Positions 42,443 to 51,063 of a stretch of 64,000 nucleotides of DNA are shown in pieces (the stretch's first letter is position 1; the number at the start of each line of letters is the position of its first letter). Source of the DNA: Bacteroidales bacterium (GTDB lineage: Bacteria > Bacteroidota > Bacteroidia > Bacteroidales > JAAYJT01); assembly GCA_014860575.1 (NCBI GenBank), contig JACZJK010000020.1, positions 1 through 64,000 of the forward strand, written 5' to 3'. The notes below the pieces were generated by a model. It saw only the letters and a program-made list of their open reading frames with translations. It was not told the DNA's origin and did not search any database. The position numbers were made by a program, and so were the translations under genes.

Positions 42443-43750
42443 ATGATTATTGAGATTAAAGTTCCCAGTCCGGGCGAATCAATTTCTGAGGTGCAACTGG
42501 CTTCATGGCTTGTTAGCAATGGCGCTTTCGTTGAAAGAGATACCGATATTGCTGAGATAGATTCCGACAAAGCTACACTCACTATCAATGCTCCTGAGAG
42601 TGGTGTAATCAGCATTGAGGTTCAGGCCGGCGAATCGGTGGAGGTGGGCGCTGTGATTGCCAGAATAGACACTTCGGCTGTGCCTGAAAAAGGTTCGAAA
42701 CCAAAGGAAAATACGAAAACAGAGAATAACACCAAAGAAGAAAAACCTGAACAAAAGCCTGTTGAGGCCGAACCAATTCATGAGAAAGCAAAACCAGCTG
42801 ATTCAAAAACATCAGGCGCTGAAAAGTCTTCACTGCCAGAAAATATCCAGGTAAATATTTCTCCGCTGGCCCGCAAGCTCATGCAGGAAAACAAGCTCGA
42901 AGCCGATGAAGTTGCAAACCACTTTCTAAATCTTCGCATTTCAAAATCAGATGTTGAAGAATATATTGGAGCTAGGAAATCATCGCCGGCAAAAGAAAGC
43001 AGCACAGTGAAACCTGGGTCAAGAGATGTTGAACGCAAAAAGATGAGCACCCTGAGGTTAAAACTTGCCAAACGCCTGGTGGCCGTAAAACAGGAAACCG
43101 CCATGCTCACAACTTTCAATGAGGTGAACATGAGCAAGGTAATGGCCATGCGCGATAAATACGGTCCTGCGCTTAAGGAAAAATATGGTTTCAGTTTTGG
43201 CTTTGTCACTTTCTTTGTAAAGGCTGTGGCCGAGGCGTTGAAGCATTTCCCGCAGGTAAACGGCATGATTGATGGCGATGAAATGGTTTATCATAAATAC
43301 GTTGACATTGGCATAGCCGTGAGCGCTCCAAAAGGACTTGTTGTTCCTGTGATCCGTAACGCCGAAAGCCTCACACTTGATCAGATTGAAAAAAACATCA
43401 AGGAACTGGCTGCCAAAGCAAGGGATAATAAAATCACGCTAGAGGAGATGACCGGAGGAACCTTTACAATTACTAACGGCGGGGTTTTTGGCTCTATGCT
43501 TTCAACGCCCATTCTCAACCCTCCTCAAAGTGCGATCCTTGGCATGCATAATATCGTGGAGCGGCCTGTTGCCGTAAACGGAAAAGTTGAAATCCACCCG
43601 ATTATGTACGTTGCCCTTTCCTACGATCACCGTGTGATTGATGGCCGCGAATCCGTCGGCTTCCTGGTAAAAGTAAAAGAAATGATTGAGGACCCGGTGA
43701 AGATGTTATTTGAGGGGAATGATCCGGAAAAACAACTTTTGAACCTATAA
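42443..43750 (+). CDS. sucB: dihydrolipoamide succinyltransferase (2-oxoglutarate dehydrogenase E2)
   Basis: Protein of 435 residues. Residues 1-78 form a lipoyl domain with the lipoylated lysine K43 in EIDSDKATLTI, then a Lys/Glu/Pro-rich linker to about 130, a peripheral subunit-binding domain (ISPLARKLMQENKLEADEV near 140-158) and the catalytic domain ending in SYDHRVIDGRESVGFL with the active-site His and Asp. It transfers the succinyl group to CoA. It is on the same strand as sucA. Confidence 0.94.
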   Translation: MIIEIKVPSPGESISEVQLASWLVSNGAFVERDTDIAEIDSDKATLTINAPESGVISIEVQAGESVEVGAVIARIDTSAVPEKGSKPKENTKTENNTKEEKPEQKPVEAEPIHEKAKPADSKTSGAEKSSLPENIQVNISPLARKLMQENKLEADEVANHFLNLRISKSDVEEYIGARKSSPAKESSTVKPGSRDVERKKMSTLRLKLAKRLVAVKQETAMLTTFNEVNMSKVMAMRDKYGPALKEKYGFSFGFVTFFVKAVAEALKHFPQVNGMIDGDEMVYHKYVDIGIAVSAPKGLVVPVIRNAESLTLDQIEKNIKELAAKARDNKITLEEMTGGTFTITNGGVFGSMLSTPILNPPQSAILGMHNIVERPVAVNGKVEIHPIMYVALSYDHRVIDGRESVGFLVKVKEMIEDPVKMLFEGNDPEKQLLNL

Positions 43751-43959
43751 AATTATTTAAACAGGATTCAAAATTCCACATTCATGATTCAAGATTGAGT
43801 CCGCAGCGAAAGGTGTTCGTTAGCCACGAATGAACGAATAATTCAATCCAAAATGCTAGTATTCACTGATATCATATGAACATATATTTCAGACAATCTT
43901 AAAAATAATACTTTTTCGGGGCAGATTCAATATTACGCTAGAATAAATAAATGATTGCA

Positions 43960-44003
43960 GACTCAGCTACTGTATCACAGTATTACTGCATCACATCAGC
44001 ACA
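43960..44003. repeat. spacer repeat (ATCACAGTATTACTGCATCAC words)
   Basis: Member of the CACTGCATCAC family, ending six bases before the gamma-carbonic-anhydrase ATG. The rest of 43751-44009 holds further AATTC/GATTCAAGATT words and no gene. Confidence 0.45.
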
Positions 44004-44009
44004 AAATAT

Positions 44010-44522
44010 ATGGCACTAATCAAATCCGTCCGTGGCTTCACGCCTGCTTTTGGCAACAACTGCTTCCTTGCCGATAATGCTACCGTTGTTGGTGAAGTCA
44101 TCATGGGAGATGACTGCAGCGTTTGGTTCAATGCCGTGGTTCGCGGCGATGTTCATTATATAAAAATTGGCAACATGGTGAACATCCAGGATGGTGCTAT
44201 CATACATTGTACCTACCAGAAAGCGCCGGTAAATATTGGTAACAATGTTTCCATTGCACACAAGGCTATCGTACACGGCTGCACCATTCATGACAATGTG
44301 TTGATTGGTATGGGCGCCATCATCATGGACAATGCCGTGATTGAAAGCAATTCGATGATCGCTGCCGGGGCTATTGTGCTCGAAAATACCATTGTAAAAA
44401 GTGGCAGTGTTTATGCCGGCATTCCGGCTAAAAAAATCAAAGACATTGACAAAAACCTTCTTGAAGGCCAGGTGCAGCGAATCGCAAAGAGTTATGTGAT
44501 GTATGCGGGATGGTACAGGTAG
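44010..44522 (+). CDS. gamma-carbonic anhydrase family hexapeptide-repeat protein (YrdA/PaaY-like)
   Basis: Left-handed beta-helix protein of 170 residues, built of hexapeptide repeats (VVGEVIMGDDCSVWFNAVVRGD, IHCTYQKAPVNIGNNVSIAHKAIVHGC in pieces). Metal-ligand histidines are in the segments IIHCT near 64-68, AHKA and VHGC near 82-91. Members bind zinc or iron as trimers; some are carbonic anhydrases, others acyl-CoA or ferripyochelin-type proteins, so activity is uncertain. Confidence 0.88.
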   Translation: MALIKSVRGFTPAFGNNCFLADNATVVGEVIMGDDCSVWFNAVVRGDVHYIKIGNMVNIQDGAIIHCTYQKAPVNIGNNVSIAHKAIVHGCTIHDNVLIGMGAIIMDNAVIESNSMIAAGAIVLENTIVKSGSVYAGIPAKKIKDIDKNLLEGQVQRIAKSYVMYAGWYR

Positions 44523-44820
44523 GAAGTTTTAAGTTCAAAGCCCCAAATTCAAAGAGCCAAGAACCAAGAACCAAGAGACAAGTCACAAATTCAAAGAGCC
44601 AAGATCCAAGAATCAAGAGCCAAGACCCAAACTCAAAGATCAAAGCCCAAATTCCAAATTCAAAAAAGCTGTCGTTTGTTGATTTACGAATCTTAAATCT
44701 TGAATTTTGAATTAATAATTCCACAATTCCACAACTCCACAACTCCATTACTCCATTATTCCAAACAGTATCACTGCATCACTGCATCACAGCACTACTG
44801 CAACACAGCATCACAAAACT
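44523..44820. repeat. long purine-rich word-repeat tract
   Basis: Words such as CCAAGAACCAAGAACCAAGA, ATTCAAAGAGCCAAGA and later ACAACTCCACAACTCC, CACTGCATCACTGCATCAC occupy most of the 401-base gap between the carbonic-anhydrase-like and peptidase genes. At least three word families are joined here. No gene seen. Confidence 0.65.
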
Positions 44821-44923
44821 TCAGCGGATAAACTAATTGTGTCAATTTGGCGTTGATTACGGTGAAAGCAAATTTGGCAAATGGTTTGATTAATTGAACA
44901 TCTCACTTAATACTTAAAGAAAA

Positions 44924-45604
44924 ATGCCCATAATCTGGATTATATTTATTGGTTTCATGATTTTGAGCTGGCTCATCGGACAGCGGTTAAAATCAAAATT
45001 CACTGCCTTTTCTAAAATACCTATCAACTTTGGGCTTAGCGGTAAAGAAATTGCCGAGCGCATGCTCCGCGAAAGCAATGTTGAAGGTGTGAACGTGGTT
45101 TCGGTTCCCGGCAAGTTATCTGATCACTACAATCCTGCGAACCGAACCGTGAATTTAAGTCCCGAGGTATACAATGGTCGCAGTGTTGCAGCAGCTGCGG
45201 TTGCAGCACACGAATGTGGCCATGCCGTGCAGCACGACCGCGCCTATGCGTGGTTGCAGATGCGCTCTCAACTTGTTCCGGTTGTAAGCATTACTTCAAA
45301 ATGGGTACAATGGGTTTTACTGGCAGGCATTTTACTGGTTCAAACCATGCCAGGAATTTTACTGGCAGGTATCGTTTTATTTGCATTGACAACACTCTTT
45401 AGCTTTATCACACTTCCGGTTGAAATTGATGCCAGTCGCCGCGCCCTTGTTTGGTTAAGCAGCACCGGTGTTACCAACCGCGAAACCCATCCCAAGGCAC
45501 AGGAAGCTTTACGCTGGGCAGCTTACACATATGTAGTGGCTGCACTGGCTTCACTGGCGACTTTGCTGTATTACATCATGATTTTTATGGGAAGAAGGGA
45601 TTAA
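44924..45604 (+). CDS. membrane zinc metallopeptidase (YugP family)
   Basis: Protein of 226 residues with an N-terminal membrane helix (IIWIIFIGFMILSWLIG), zinc motif HECGH (residues about 97-101) within AAHECGHAVQHD, two further helices near 130-165 and one at the C-terminus. Typical YugP/DUF-type neutral zinc peptidase length. Physiological substrate unknown; membrane protein quality control is likely. Confidence 0.88.
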   Translation: MPIIWIIFIGFMILSWLIGQRLKSKFTAFSKIPINFGLSGKEIAERMLRESNVEGVNVVSVPGKLSDHYNPANRTVNLSPEVYNGRSVAAAAVAAHECGHAVQHDRAYAWLQMRSQLVPVVSITSKWVQWVLLAGILLVQTMPGILLAGIVLFALTTLFSFITLPVEIDASRRALVWLSSTGVTNRETHPKAQEALRWAAYTYVVAALASLATLLYYIMIFMGRRD

Positions 45605-45663
45605 TGATCGTGTAACTAAAAAAAGTTTGAGGTTCTTAATTGAGAGAACCTAGACATTGATAA

Positions 45664-45700
45664 CAATGAGGCTATTTCTAAACCAGAAATAGCCTCATTG
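45664..45700. terminator. perfect hairpin after YugP-type peptidase gene
   Basis: CAATGAGGCTATTTCT (45664-45679) pairs exactly with AGAAATAGCCTCATTG (45685-45700) around AAACC. The following T-run is weak (CCATTTTAAAT), but the 16-bp stem and position support a terminator. Confidence 0.7.
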
Positions 45701-45763
45701 CCATTTTAAATCATGCTTAGGATTAAATTTTAAGATGTTGATAGATTTTTCAACAATGTTATA

Positions 45764-45771
45764 TATATTTG
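45764..45771 (+). promoter_or_regulatory. -7 element of adhesin-like gene
   Basis: TATATTTG fits TAnnTTTG with a TTG at 45738-45740 as possible -33 contact. It overlaps the TTG that would be the upstream start codon at 45769, so the ATG at 45820 is the true start. Confidence 0.6.
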
Positions 45772-45819
45772 TTCGACATTCCAATCGTGTTATTGTATTA
45801 CCCATCAAACCTATTCACG

Positions 45820-48800
45820 ATGAAACACAAAAACCTATCCCTCGCTTTTACAACTTTCATTGTTGCCTTCATCGCTTTTGGAAATATTCCAACCAATGCT
45901 GGTGAAACTAATGGATCGAACAATCAGTTTTTTATTGAAAACAAAGGCCAATGGCCTGATGAGGTTCGTTTCCTGACAAAAATTGCGGGAATGAACGCCT
46001 GGATCACAAACAATGGAGTTGTTTACGATCACTTTATTATTGAACGCAATTACGAACCCTCCGATTTACTGAATTTGCCTGTCCACGAAAAGCGAATGGC
46101 CGAAATGGAGAACACCACAATTAAGGGGCATGTTGTGAAAATGAACCTTGAGGGCGCTGACCAAAACGCCGCAAGCGCCGGAATTGACAAACAGCCGGGT
46201 TACTATAATTATTTCAAAGGCAATGATCCGGAAAAATGGGCCAGCTATGTGCCGCTTTACGGACAAATTGAAATCCATGAGGTTTATGAAGGCATCAATG
46301 TTAAATATTACTTTGATGGCGGTTTGTTGCGCTATGATTTTCATGTGAAAGCCGGGGCGGATATCAACCAGATACGATTCAGCCTCGAAGGCCCGGCCGC
46401 TTTGAAAATCAACGAAAACGGCGAACTAATAATTGAAACCAGCCTGGGCGAAGTCATCCACGGCCAACTCTACGCCTACCAGTTTATCAATGGTGCAGAA
46501 AAAGAAGTCACCTGTCATTTTCTAAAGAACACCGATGGCACACTTGGAGTCGTAGCAGAAAATTATGACCCTGACAAAGACCTGGTAATTGACCCGCTGG
46601 TGTTTTCGACGTATTTGGGAGGGAATGCATTGGATGCTTATCCTTCAATTGCTTTGACTCAGGATGGTTCTATAATTATTGCTGGACAAACCATTTCAAC
46701 TAATTTCCCTGCAACAGCAGGAGCTTACCAAACGGAAAAAAATGACGACTTTGATATTTTTATTTCGAAGTTGGATCACACAGGGTCAATGTTGATTTTT
46801 TCAACTTTTCTTGGTGGAGGTCAGCGTGAGGAACACCCCAAAATGGTATTGGGACAAGATGAAAGTATATTTATTACCGGATCTACACAATCATCCGATT
46901 TTCCTGTCACAAATCAAGCTTTCCAGACAACGAATCCTGGAGGTTCATCTGCGTTCGTAACCCGGATGAGTGCAACAGGAACATCCTTAACCTATTCAAC
47001 TTATTTAGGCGGAAATGGAAATGACTACGGTAAGGCTATTGTTGTTGATCAAACCGGAAATGCTTATATAACCGGAGGTTCATTATCATATTCTGGTTTT
47101 CCAACCACACCTGGAACAATTCATTATCAATATGGCACTTTATTCGTAGCCAAGCTAAACCCCACAGGCACAGGTCTTATTTATAGTGCAATATTTGCCG
47201 AAGCTGAAGGCCAAGATATTTCTATTGATGCGCTTGGTAATGCTTATCTGACAGGAAGTGTATCTGCAGGAGGACACTTTCCAATCACACCTGGTGCATT
47301 CCAAACATTACCAAGTCCAGCCTATTGGCCTGCTTTTGCCCTGGTTGTCAATCCAACTGCAACTGCCGTACTCTATTCAACCTATCTAACAGGAAGTAGT
47401 ACGGATTATGGCCGAACAATTAGAATTGCATCCAACGGAGACATCGTCGTTGGTGGTTTCACCTGGTCCACCAACTTCCCAACTTCACCAGGATCGTTTC
47501 AACCTGTAGGAAATGGGCATGACGCATTTATTATCAGGCTTAATTCCAGTTGTACCCAAATGGTTTGGGGAACTGTTCTAAGTGGAAATGGAATAGAACA
47601 ATTATTTGGAATGGAGCTTGACGACAATGACAATGTTATAGTCACTGGCCACACAGGCTCTTATGATTTTCCCGTAACCACAGATCAATTTATAGGTAAT
47701 GATGGATTTTATGAAGCCGTATTTGTCAGTAAACTTTCAAATAACGGATCTGAGTTGTTTTATTCAGCCCTGCTGTCAAACTATTCATTTTCATCCACGT
47801 CAGGCCGTGATGTTAAAGTAGATGCGGATGATAATATCATTGTAGCCGGAATAACGGGTCCGGGGTATCATATAACCAATGGTGCATACCAGCAAACATT
47901 TGGTGGAGGCTCTTGGGATATATTTATTACATCAATAATGCCGGTTAATTGCCAAACTGTATGCAATGTAAGTGTGATTAACCATGTTAGCTGTAAAGGT
48001 GGTGTTGATGCCCAGGCTCAATCAATTCCTGCAGGTGGAATTCCACCCTACACGTATGTATGGAGCGATGGACAGACAAGCGCCATTGCACTAAACCTTG
48101 CTGCCGGCACTTATACGGTAACAGTAACCGACTCCATCGGTTGCACCGCAACAGAAAGCATTGTGATTGAGGAACCATTGTTACTCGTTTTCGACACCAT
48201 TGTTACAGGCCCGGCAAGTTGCTCTAATTCGGCAGATGGAACTGCAATTGCTATTACATCAGGTGGAACACCTCCATATTCTTTTGAGTGGAGTAATGGT
48301 GAGTACGGAAATTCAGCCCAAAGCCTGGAGGTCGGTGAGCATTTTGTAGTCGTAACGGACAATAATGGTTGCATGGATAGTATCAGTTTTACAATTGGAC
48401 ACATACCAGCCCCGGTTCCTGAAATAGTAAATATTCAGCCAACAAGTTGTATTGGTAGCCAGAATGGGTCGGCCATTGCCACAAGCACAGGCGGAACCCC
48501 GCCTTATCAATTTTCCTGGAGCAATGGTGAAACCGGAGATACGGCTGTTGCACTCGCTGTTGGTAATCATTTTGTAGTTGTAACTGATGCCAACGGGTGT
48601 GAAGAAACTATCAGCTTCAGCATCGGGCATGTCCCGGTTCCCGTTCCGGAAATAGTAAGCACCCAAGCTGCAAGTTGTGCAAACAGTCTTGACGGTGTTG
48701 CAATTGTTGAAGGTTCGGAAGGAACTCCGCCTTATACTTTTGCCTGGAGCAACAGCGAAACCGGTGATATGGCTGTTACTTTGCCGATTGGGGAAAATAC

Positions 48801-49695
48801 CGTAACTATTATTGATTCAAATGGGTGCGAAGAAACTATTAGCTTCAGCATTGACTACATCCGGCCTTACGATGGGGAGCTGATTTGCGCGGTTACGGTA
48901 AATCCGGAAACCGGTAACAACACCATTCTCTGGGAAAAGACTGAGAATGTGCGAACCATAGCATATAATATTTACCGGGAAGGCAGCGCAAGCGGTGTTT
49001 ATGAAATGATTGGCTCCACGCTTTTCTCTGAGCCTTCTGTGTTTACAGATACATTAGCAAATCCTGCACAACAAAGTTACCGCTACAAACTGGCCGTGGT
49101 TGATTCATGTCAGGAAGAATCGGGTTTAAGCTCGTTGCATAAATCCATACATTTATCAATGAATGTGGGTGTGAATAATGAGATCAACCTTTTATGGACG
49201 CCCTATGAGGGATTTAACTATCCTACCCATTATATTATGCGAAGCATCGATAACAGTCCTTATCAGCAAATTGGGTTGGTTCCATCAACAAACCTGTCGT
49301 TTACCGATGTTGCCCCACCAACAGGCTATAAAAAATACATGGTTGAAATTGATATGCCGGAAGATTGTAGTTTAATGAAAGATGGCTTAAAAATTCACTC
49401 GAATACTGTAATTCATGAACCATCAGGAATTGGAAATCTGGCAGGCAAAGTTGGGTTCATGATCTATCCCAATCCCGGCGATGGTTTGTTCACACTTGTT
49501 TTCCAAGCACCAGTTTACGAATCCGATTTAACGATTACAGTTTTTGATCTGCTTGGCAGTATTCTTCACACACAGGAAATTATTTCCGGCAGCCTTGACG
49601 TTAAACTTAACATGCAACATCTGCCAGGAGGCATTTATTATCTGCGGGTTGCTGGTTCAAATATTTCCGGCAGTGTGAAGATGATCAAACTATGA
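45820..49695 (+). CDS. giant secreted SBBP/SprB-repeat protein with T9SS tail
   Basis: Protein of 1291 residues with signal peptide (MKHKNLSLAFTTFIVAFIAF). Residues about 35-250 form the N-terminal domain common to Bacteroidota SBBP proteins (FIENKGQWPDEVRFL). About 260-700 are beta-propeller SBBP repeats (unit like TYLGGNGNDYGKAIVVDQTG). About 711-1016 hold four SprB-type repeats of about 75 residues (GGTPPYxFxWSNGE...GNHFVVVTDANGC). Then come fibronectin-III-like segments and a T9SS sorting domain (IYPNPGDGLFTLVF). It is probably a cell-surface adhesin or gliding-type protein. Flanked by strong terminators. Confidence 0.9.
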   Translation: MKHKNLSLAFTTFIVAFIAFGNIPTNAGETNGSNNQFFIENKGQWPDEVRFLTKIAGMNAWITNNGVVYDHFIIERNYEPSDLLNLPVHEKRMAEMENTTIKGHVVKMNLEGADQNAASAGIDKQPGYYNYFKGNDPEKWASYVPLYGQIEIHEVYEGINVKYYFDGGLLRYDFHVKAGADINQIRFSLEGPAALKINENGELIIETSLGEVIHGQLYAYQFINGAEKEVTCHFLKNTDGTLGVVAENYDPDKDLVIDPLVFSTYLGGNALDAYPSIALTQDGSIIIAGQTISTNFPATAGAYQTEKNDDFDIFISKLDHTGSMLIFSTFLGGGQREEHPKMVLGQDESIFITGSTQSSDFPVTNQAFQTTNPGGSSAFVTRMSATGTSLTYSTYLGGNGNDYGKAIVVDQTGNAYITGGSLSYSGFPTTPGTIHYQYGTLFVAKLNPTGTGLIYSAIFAEAEGQDISIDALGNAYLTGSVSAGGHFPITPGAFQTLPSPAYWPAFALVVNPTATAVLYSTYLTGSSTDYGRTIRIASNGDIVVGGFTWSTNFPTSPGSFQPVGNGHDAFIIRLNSSCTQMVWGTVLSGNGIEQLFGMELDDNDNVIVTGHTGSYDFPVTTDQFIGNDGFYEAVFVSKLSNNGSELFYSALLSNYSFSSTSGRDVKVDADDNIIVAGITGPGYHITNGAYQQTFGGGSWDIFITSIMPVNCQTVCNVSVINHVSCKGGVDAQAQSIPAGGIPPYTYVWSDGQTSAIALNLAAGTYTVTVTDSIGCTATESIVIEEPLLLVFDTIVTGPASCSNSADGTAIAITSGGTPPYSFEWSNGEYGNSAQSLEVGEHFVVVTDNNGCMDSISFTIGHIPAPVPEIVNIQPTSCIGSQNGSAIATSTGGTPPYQFSWSNGETGDTAVALAVGNHFVVVTDANGCEETISFSIGHVPVPVPEIVSTQAASCANSLDGVAIVEGSEGTPPYTFAWSNSETGDMAVTLPIGENTVTIIDSNGCEETISFSIDYIRPYDGELICAVTVNPETGNNTILWEKTENVRTIAYNIYREGSASGVYEMIGSTLFSEPSVFTDTLANPAQQSYRYKLAVVDSCQEESGLSSLHKSIHLSMNVGVNNEINLLWTPYEGFNYPTHYIMRSIDNSPYQQIGLVPSTNLSFTDVAPPTGYKKYMVEIDMPEDCSLMKDGLKIHSNTVIHEPSGIGNLAGKVGFMIYPNPGDGLFTLVFQAPVYESDLTITVFDLLGSILHTQEIISGSLDVKLNMQHLPGGIYYLRVAGSNISGSVKMIKL

Positions 49696-49732
49696 ACCGA
49701 AAACAATTCAAAAAAAACACCTATTCAAAAAC

Positions 49733-49769
49733 AAAACGAGGCTGCCCCGCAATGAGGCAGCCTCGTTTT
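49733..49769. terminator. bidirectional intrinsic terminator
   Basis: AAAACGAGGCTGCC (49733-49746) pairs perfectly with GGCAGCCTCGTTTT (49756-49769) around CCGCAATGA. A-rich on the left and T-rich on the right, between convergent genes, so it can stop both strands. Confidence 0.9.
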
Positions 49770-49788
49770 TTATGATTTCTTTTGTTGG

Positions 49789-50310
49789 CTACTGAATGTT
49801 TAACTTTTTCTTTACCAGCGGAAGTATATCATCGCTTGGGTCAGAATAAAGCAACAGTCCTTCTGAGCTATTGAAAACGTAGGTGTAACCGTTTTCTTTG
49901 GCTACATCACTTACAGCCTGGCGGGCTTTATCAATGATCGGTGTTGTCAGTTCAAGCTCCTTTTGTTGCAAATCCTGTTCTGCTTGTGTGCGGAAATCTT
50001 CCATACGGGTTTGAATATCCATGATTTCGCGTTCCTTATTCTGGCGGATCAGGTTCGACATAGTGGCCATATTGGCTTGGTAATCCTGGAGTTTTGTCTG
50101 ATACTCATTGGTCATGCTGGCAAAAGTATCCTGCAGGTCTTTGGTGTATTGTTCAAAAATCGTTTTGATTGAGTCCTGACCCGGCATAGCGGCATACAAT
50201 ACAGCAAAATCAATATGGCCAAATTTGGCTTTCGACTGAGCCGAAACATTGAGTGTGGTAAAAACCAACACACTTAAAGCAATAAAAATTAGTCCTTTTT
50301 TCATTTTCAT
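49789..50310 (-). CDS. OmpH/Skp family periplasmic chaperone (copy 1)
   Basis: Protein of 173 residues with signal peptide (MKMKKGLIFIALSVLVFTTLNVSAQ). KFGHIDFAVLYAAMPGQD follows, then a long coiled-coil of Gln/Lys/Glu (about 50-140) as in Skp, which holds unfolded outer-membrane proteins. It ends the envelope operon next to a second copy. It has its own -7 box (50349-50356). Confidence 0.88.
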   Translation of the reverse strand: MKMKKGLIFIALSVLVFTTLNVSAQSKAKFGHIDFAVLYAAMPGQDSIKTIFEQYTKDLQDTFASMTNEYQTKLQDYQANMATMSNLIRQNKEREIMDIQTRMEDFRTQAEQDLQQKELELTTPIIDKARQAVSDVAKENGYTYVFNSSEGLLLYSDPSDDILPLVKKKLNIQ

Positions 50311-50348
50311 TCGTAAATTAAATATTTGTTTTTCTGATTAATAAACTG

Positions 50349-50356
50349 CAAAAGTA
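50349..50356 (-). promoter_or_regulatory. -7 element of ompH-like gene
   Basis: CAAAAGTA reads TACTTTTG on the minus strand, 39 bases before the ATG, giving the last chaperone gene a separate promoter. Confidence 0.5.
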
Positions 50357-50416
50357 GACAATTAATAACATTTCAAAAACCCTGTTTAGCGATCTGACCG
50401 GGCGGATTGAGAATTC

Positions 50417-50968
50417 TTAGAAAGCATATCCCATCTTAGCCAGCACTTCTTCGCTGATGTCGAATCGCGGATCGGTGAAAAGCATAGAAACACTGCCGGC
50501 TTTATCAAAAATTATGGCATAATTGCCAGCAGCTGCCACTTCCTCAAGGGCGGTGTAAATTTTTTCCTGGATAGGCTTGATGAGTTCTTCGCGCTTTTTG
50601 AATAAATCACCACTTTGTCCGAACCGCTTTTGCTGCAATTCTTTTACTTCCTTTTCCTTGGTAACGATCTCTTCCTCACGCTTGCGTTTCATTTCTTCGG
50701 GAAGCAAGATCACTTCGTTCTGGAAAGTGCGGTAAAGACTTTCGATTTCAGCAAACTTCGCCTCAATCTCTTTTTGGTACTCAACGGTTAAGGCATCAAT
50801 ACGGGTTTGAGCGCTATTATACTCAGGTACGTTTTCAAGGATATAACTGGTGTCAACGTATGCGAACTTCTGTGCCTGGCTTGTGAACCCAAAAACCATA
50901 AAGGTAGCTGCAACCAACAATGTGATCATGTTGGATTTCTGGTTGGTTAACAAAGAATATGCTTTCAT
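50417..50968 (-). CDS. OmpH/Skp family periplasmic chaperone (copy 2)
   Basis: Protein of 183 residues with a signal peptide ending near SQAQ (about 32), FAYVDTSYILENVPEY and a coiled-coil of heptads (KEIEAKFAEIESLYRTF..., EEIVTKEKEVKELQQK). Paralogue of the neighbouring gene. Bacteroidota commonly carry two such genes directly after bamA. An alternative start is the internal Met14. Confidence 0.88.
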   Translation of the reverse strand: MKAYSLLTNQKSNMITLLVAATFMVFGFTSQAQKFAYVDTSYILENVPEYNSAQTRIDALTVEYQKEIEAKFAEIESLYRTFQNEVILLPEEMKRKREEEIVTKEKEVKELQQKRFGQSGDLFKKREELIKPIQEKIYTALEEVAAAGNYAIIFDKAGSVSMLFTDPRFDISEEVLAKMGYAF

Positions 50969-51063
50969 GATAAATTTCTCCTAAAATTAGATGTTAAAAA
51001 TATTTTCGACAACAGCGCATAAGCAAACTTCCTGCCAAATTTGAAAATTATTAGTTTTCATAG

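Noticed and set aside
45769-45819. TTG start for the large SBBP/SprB protein
   Set aside because: It overlaps the -7 promoter element and precedes the true signal peptide, which starts at 45820.
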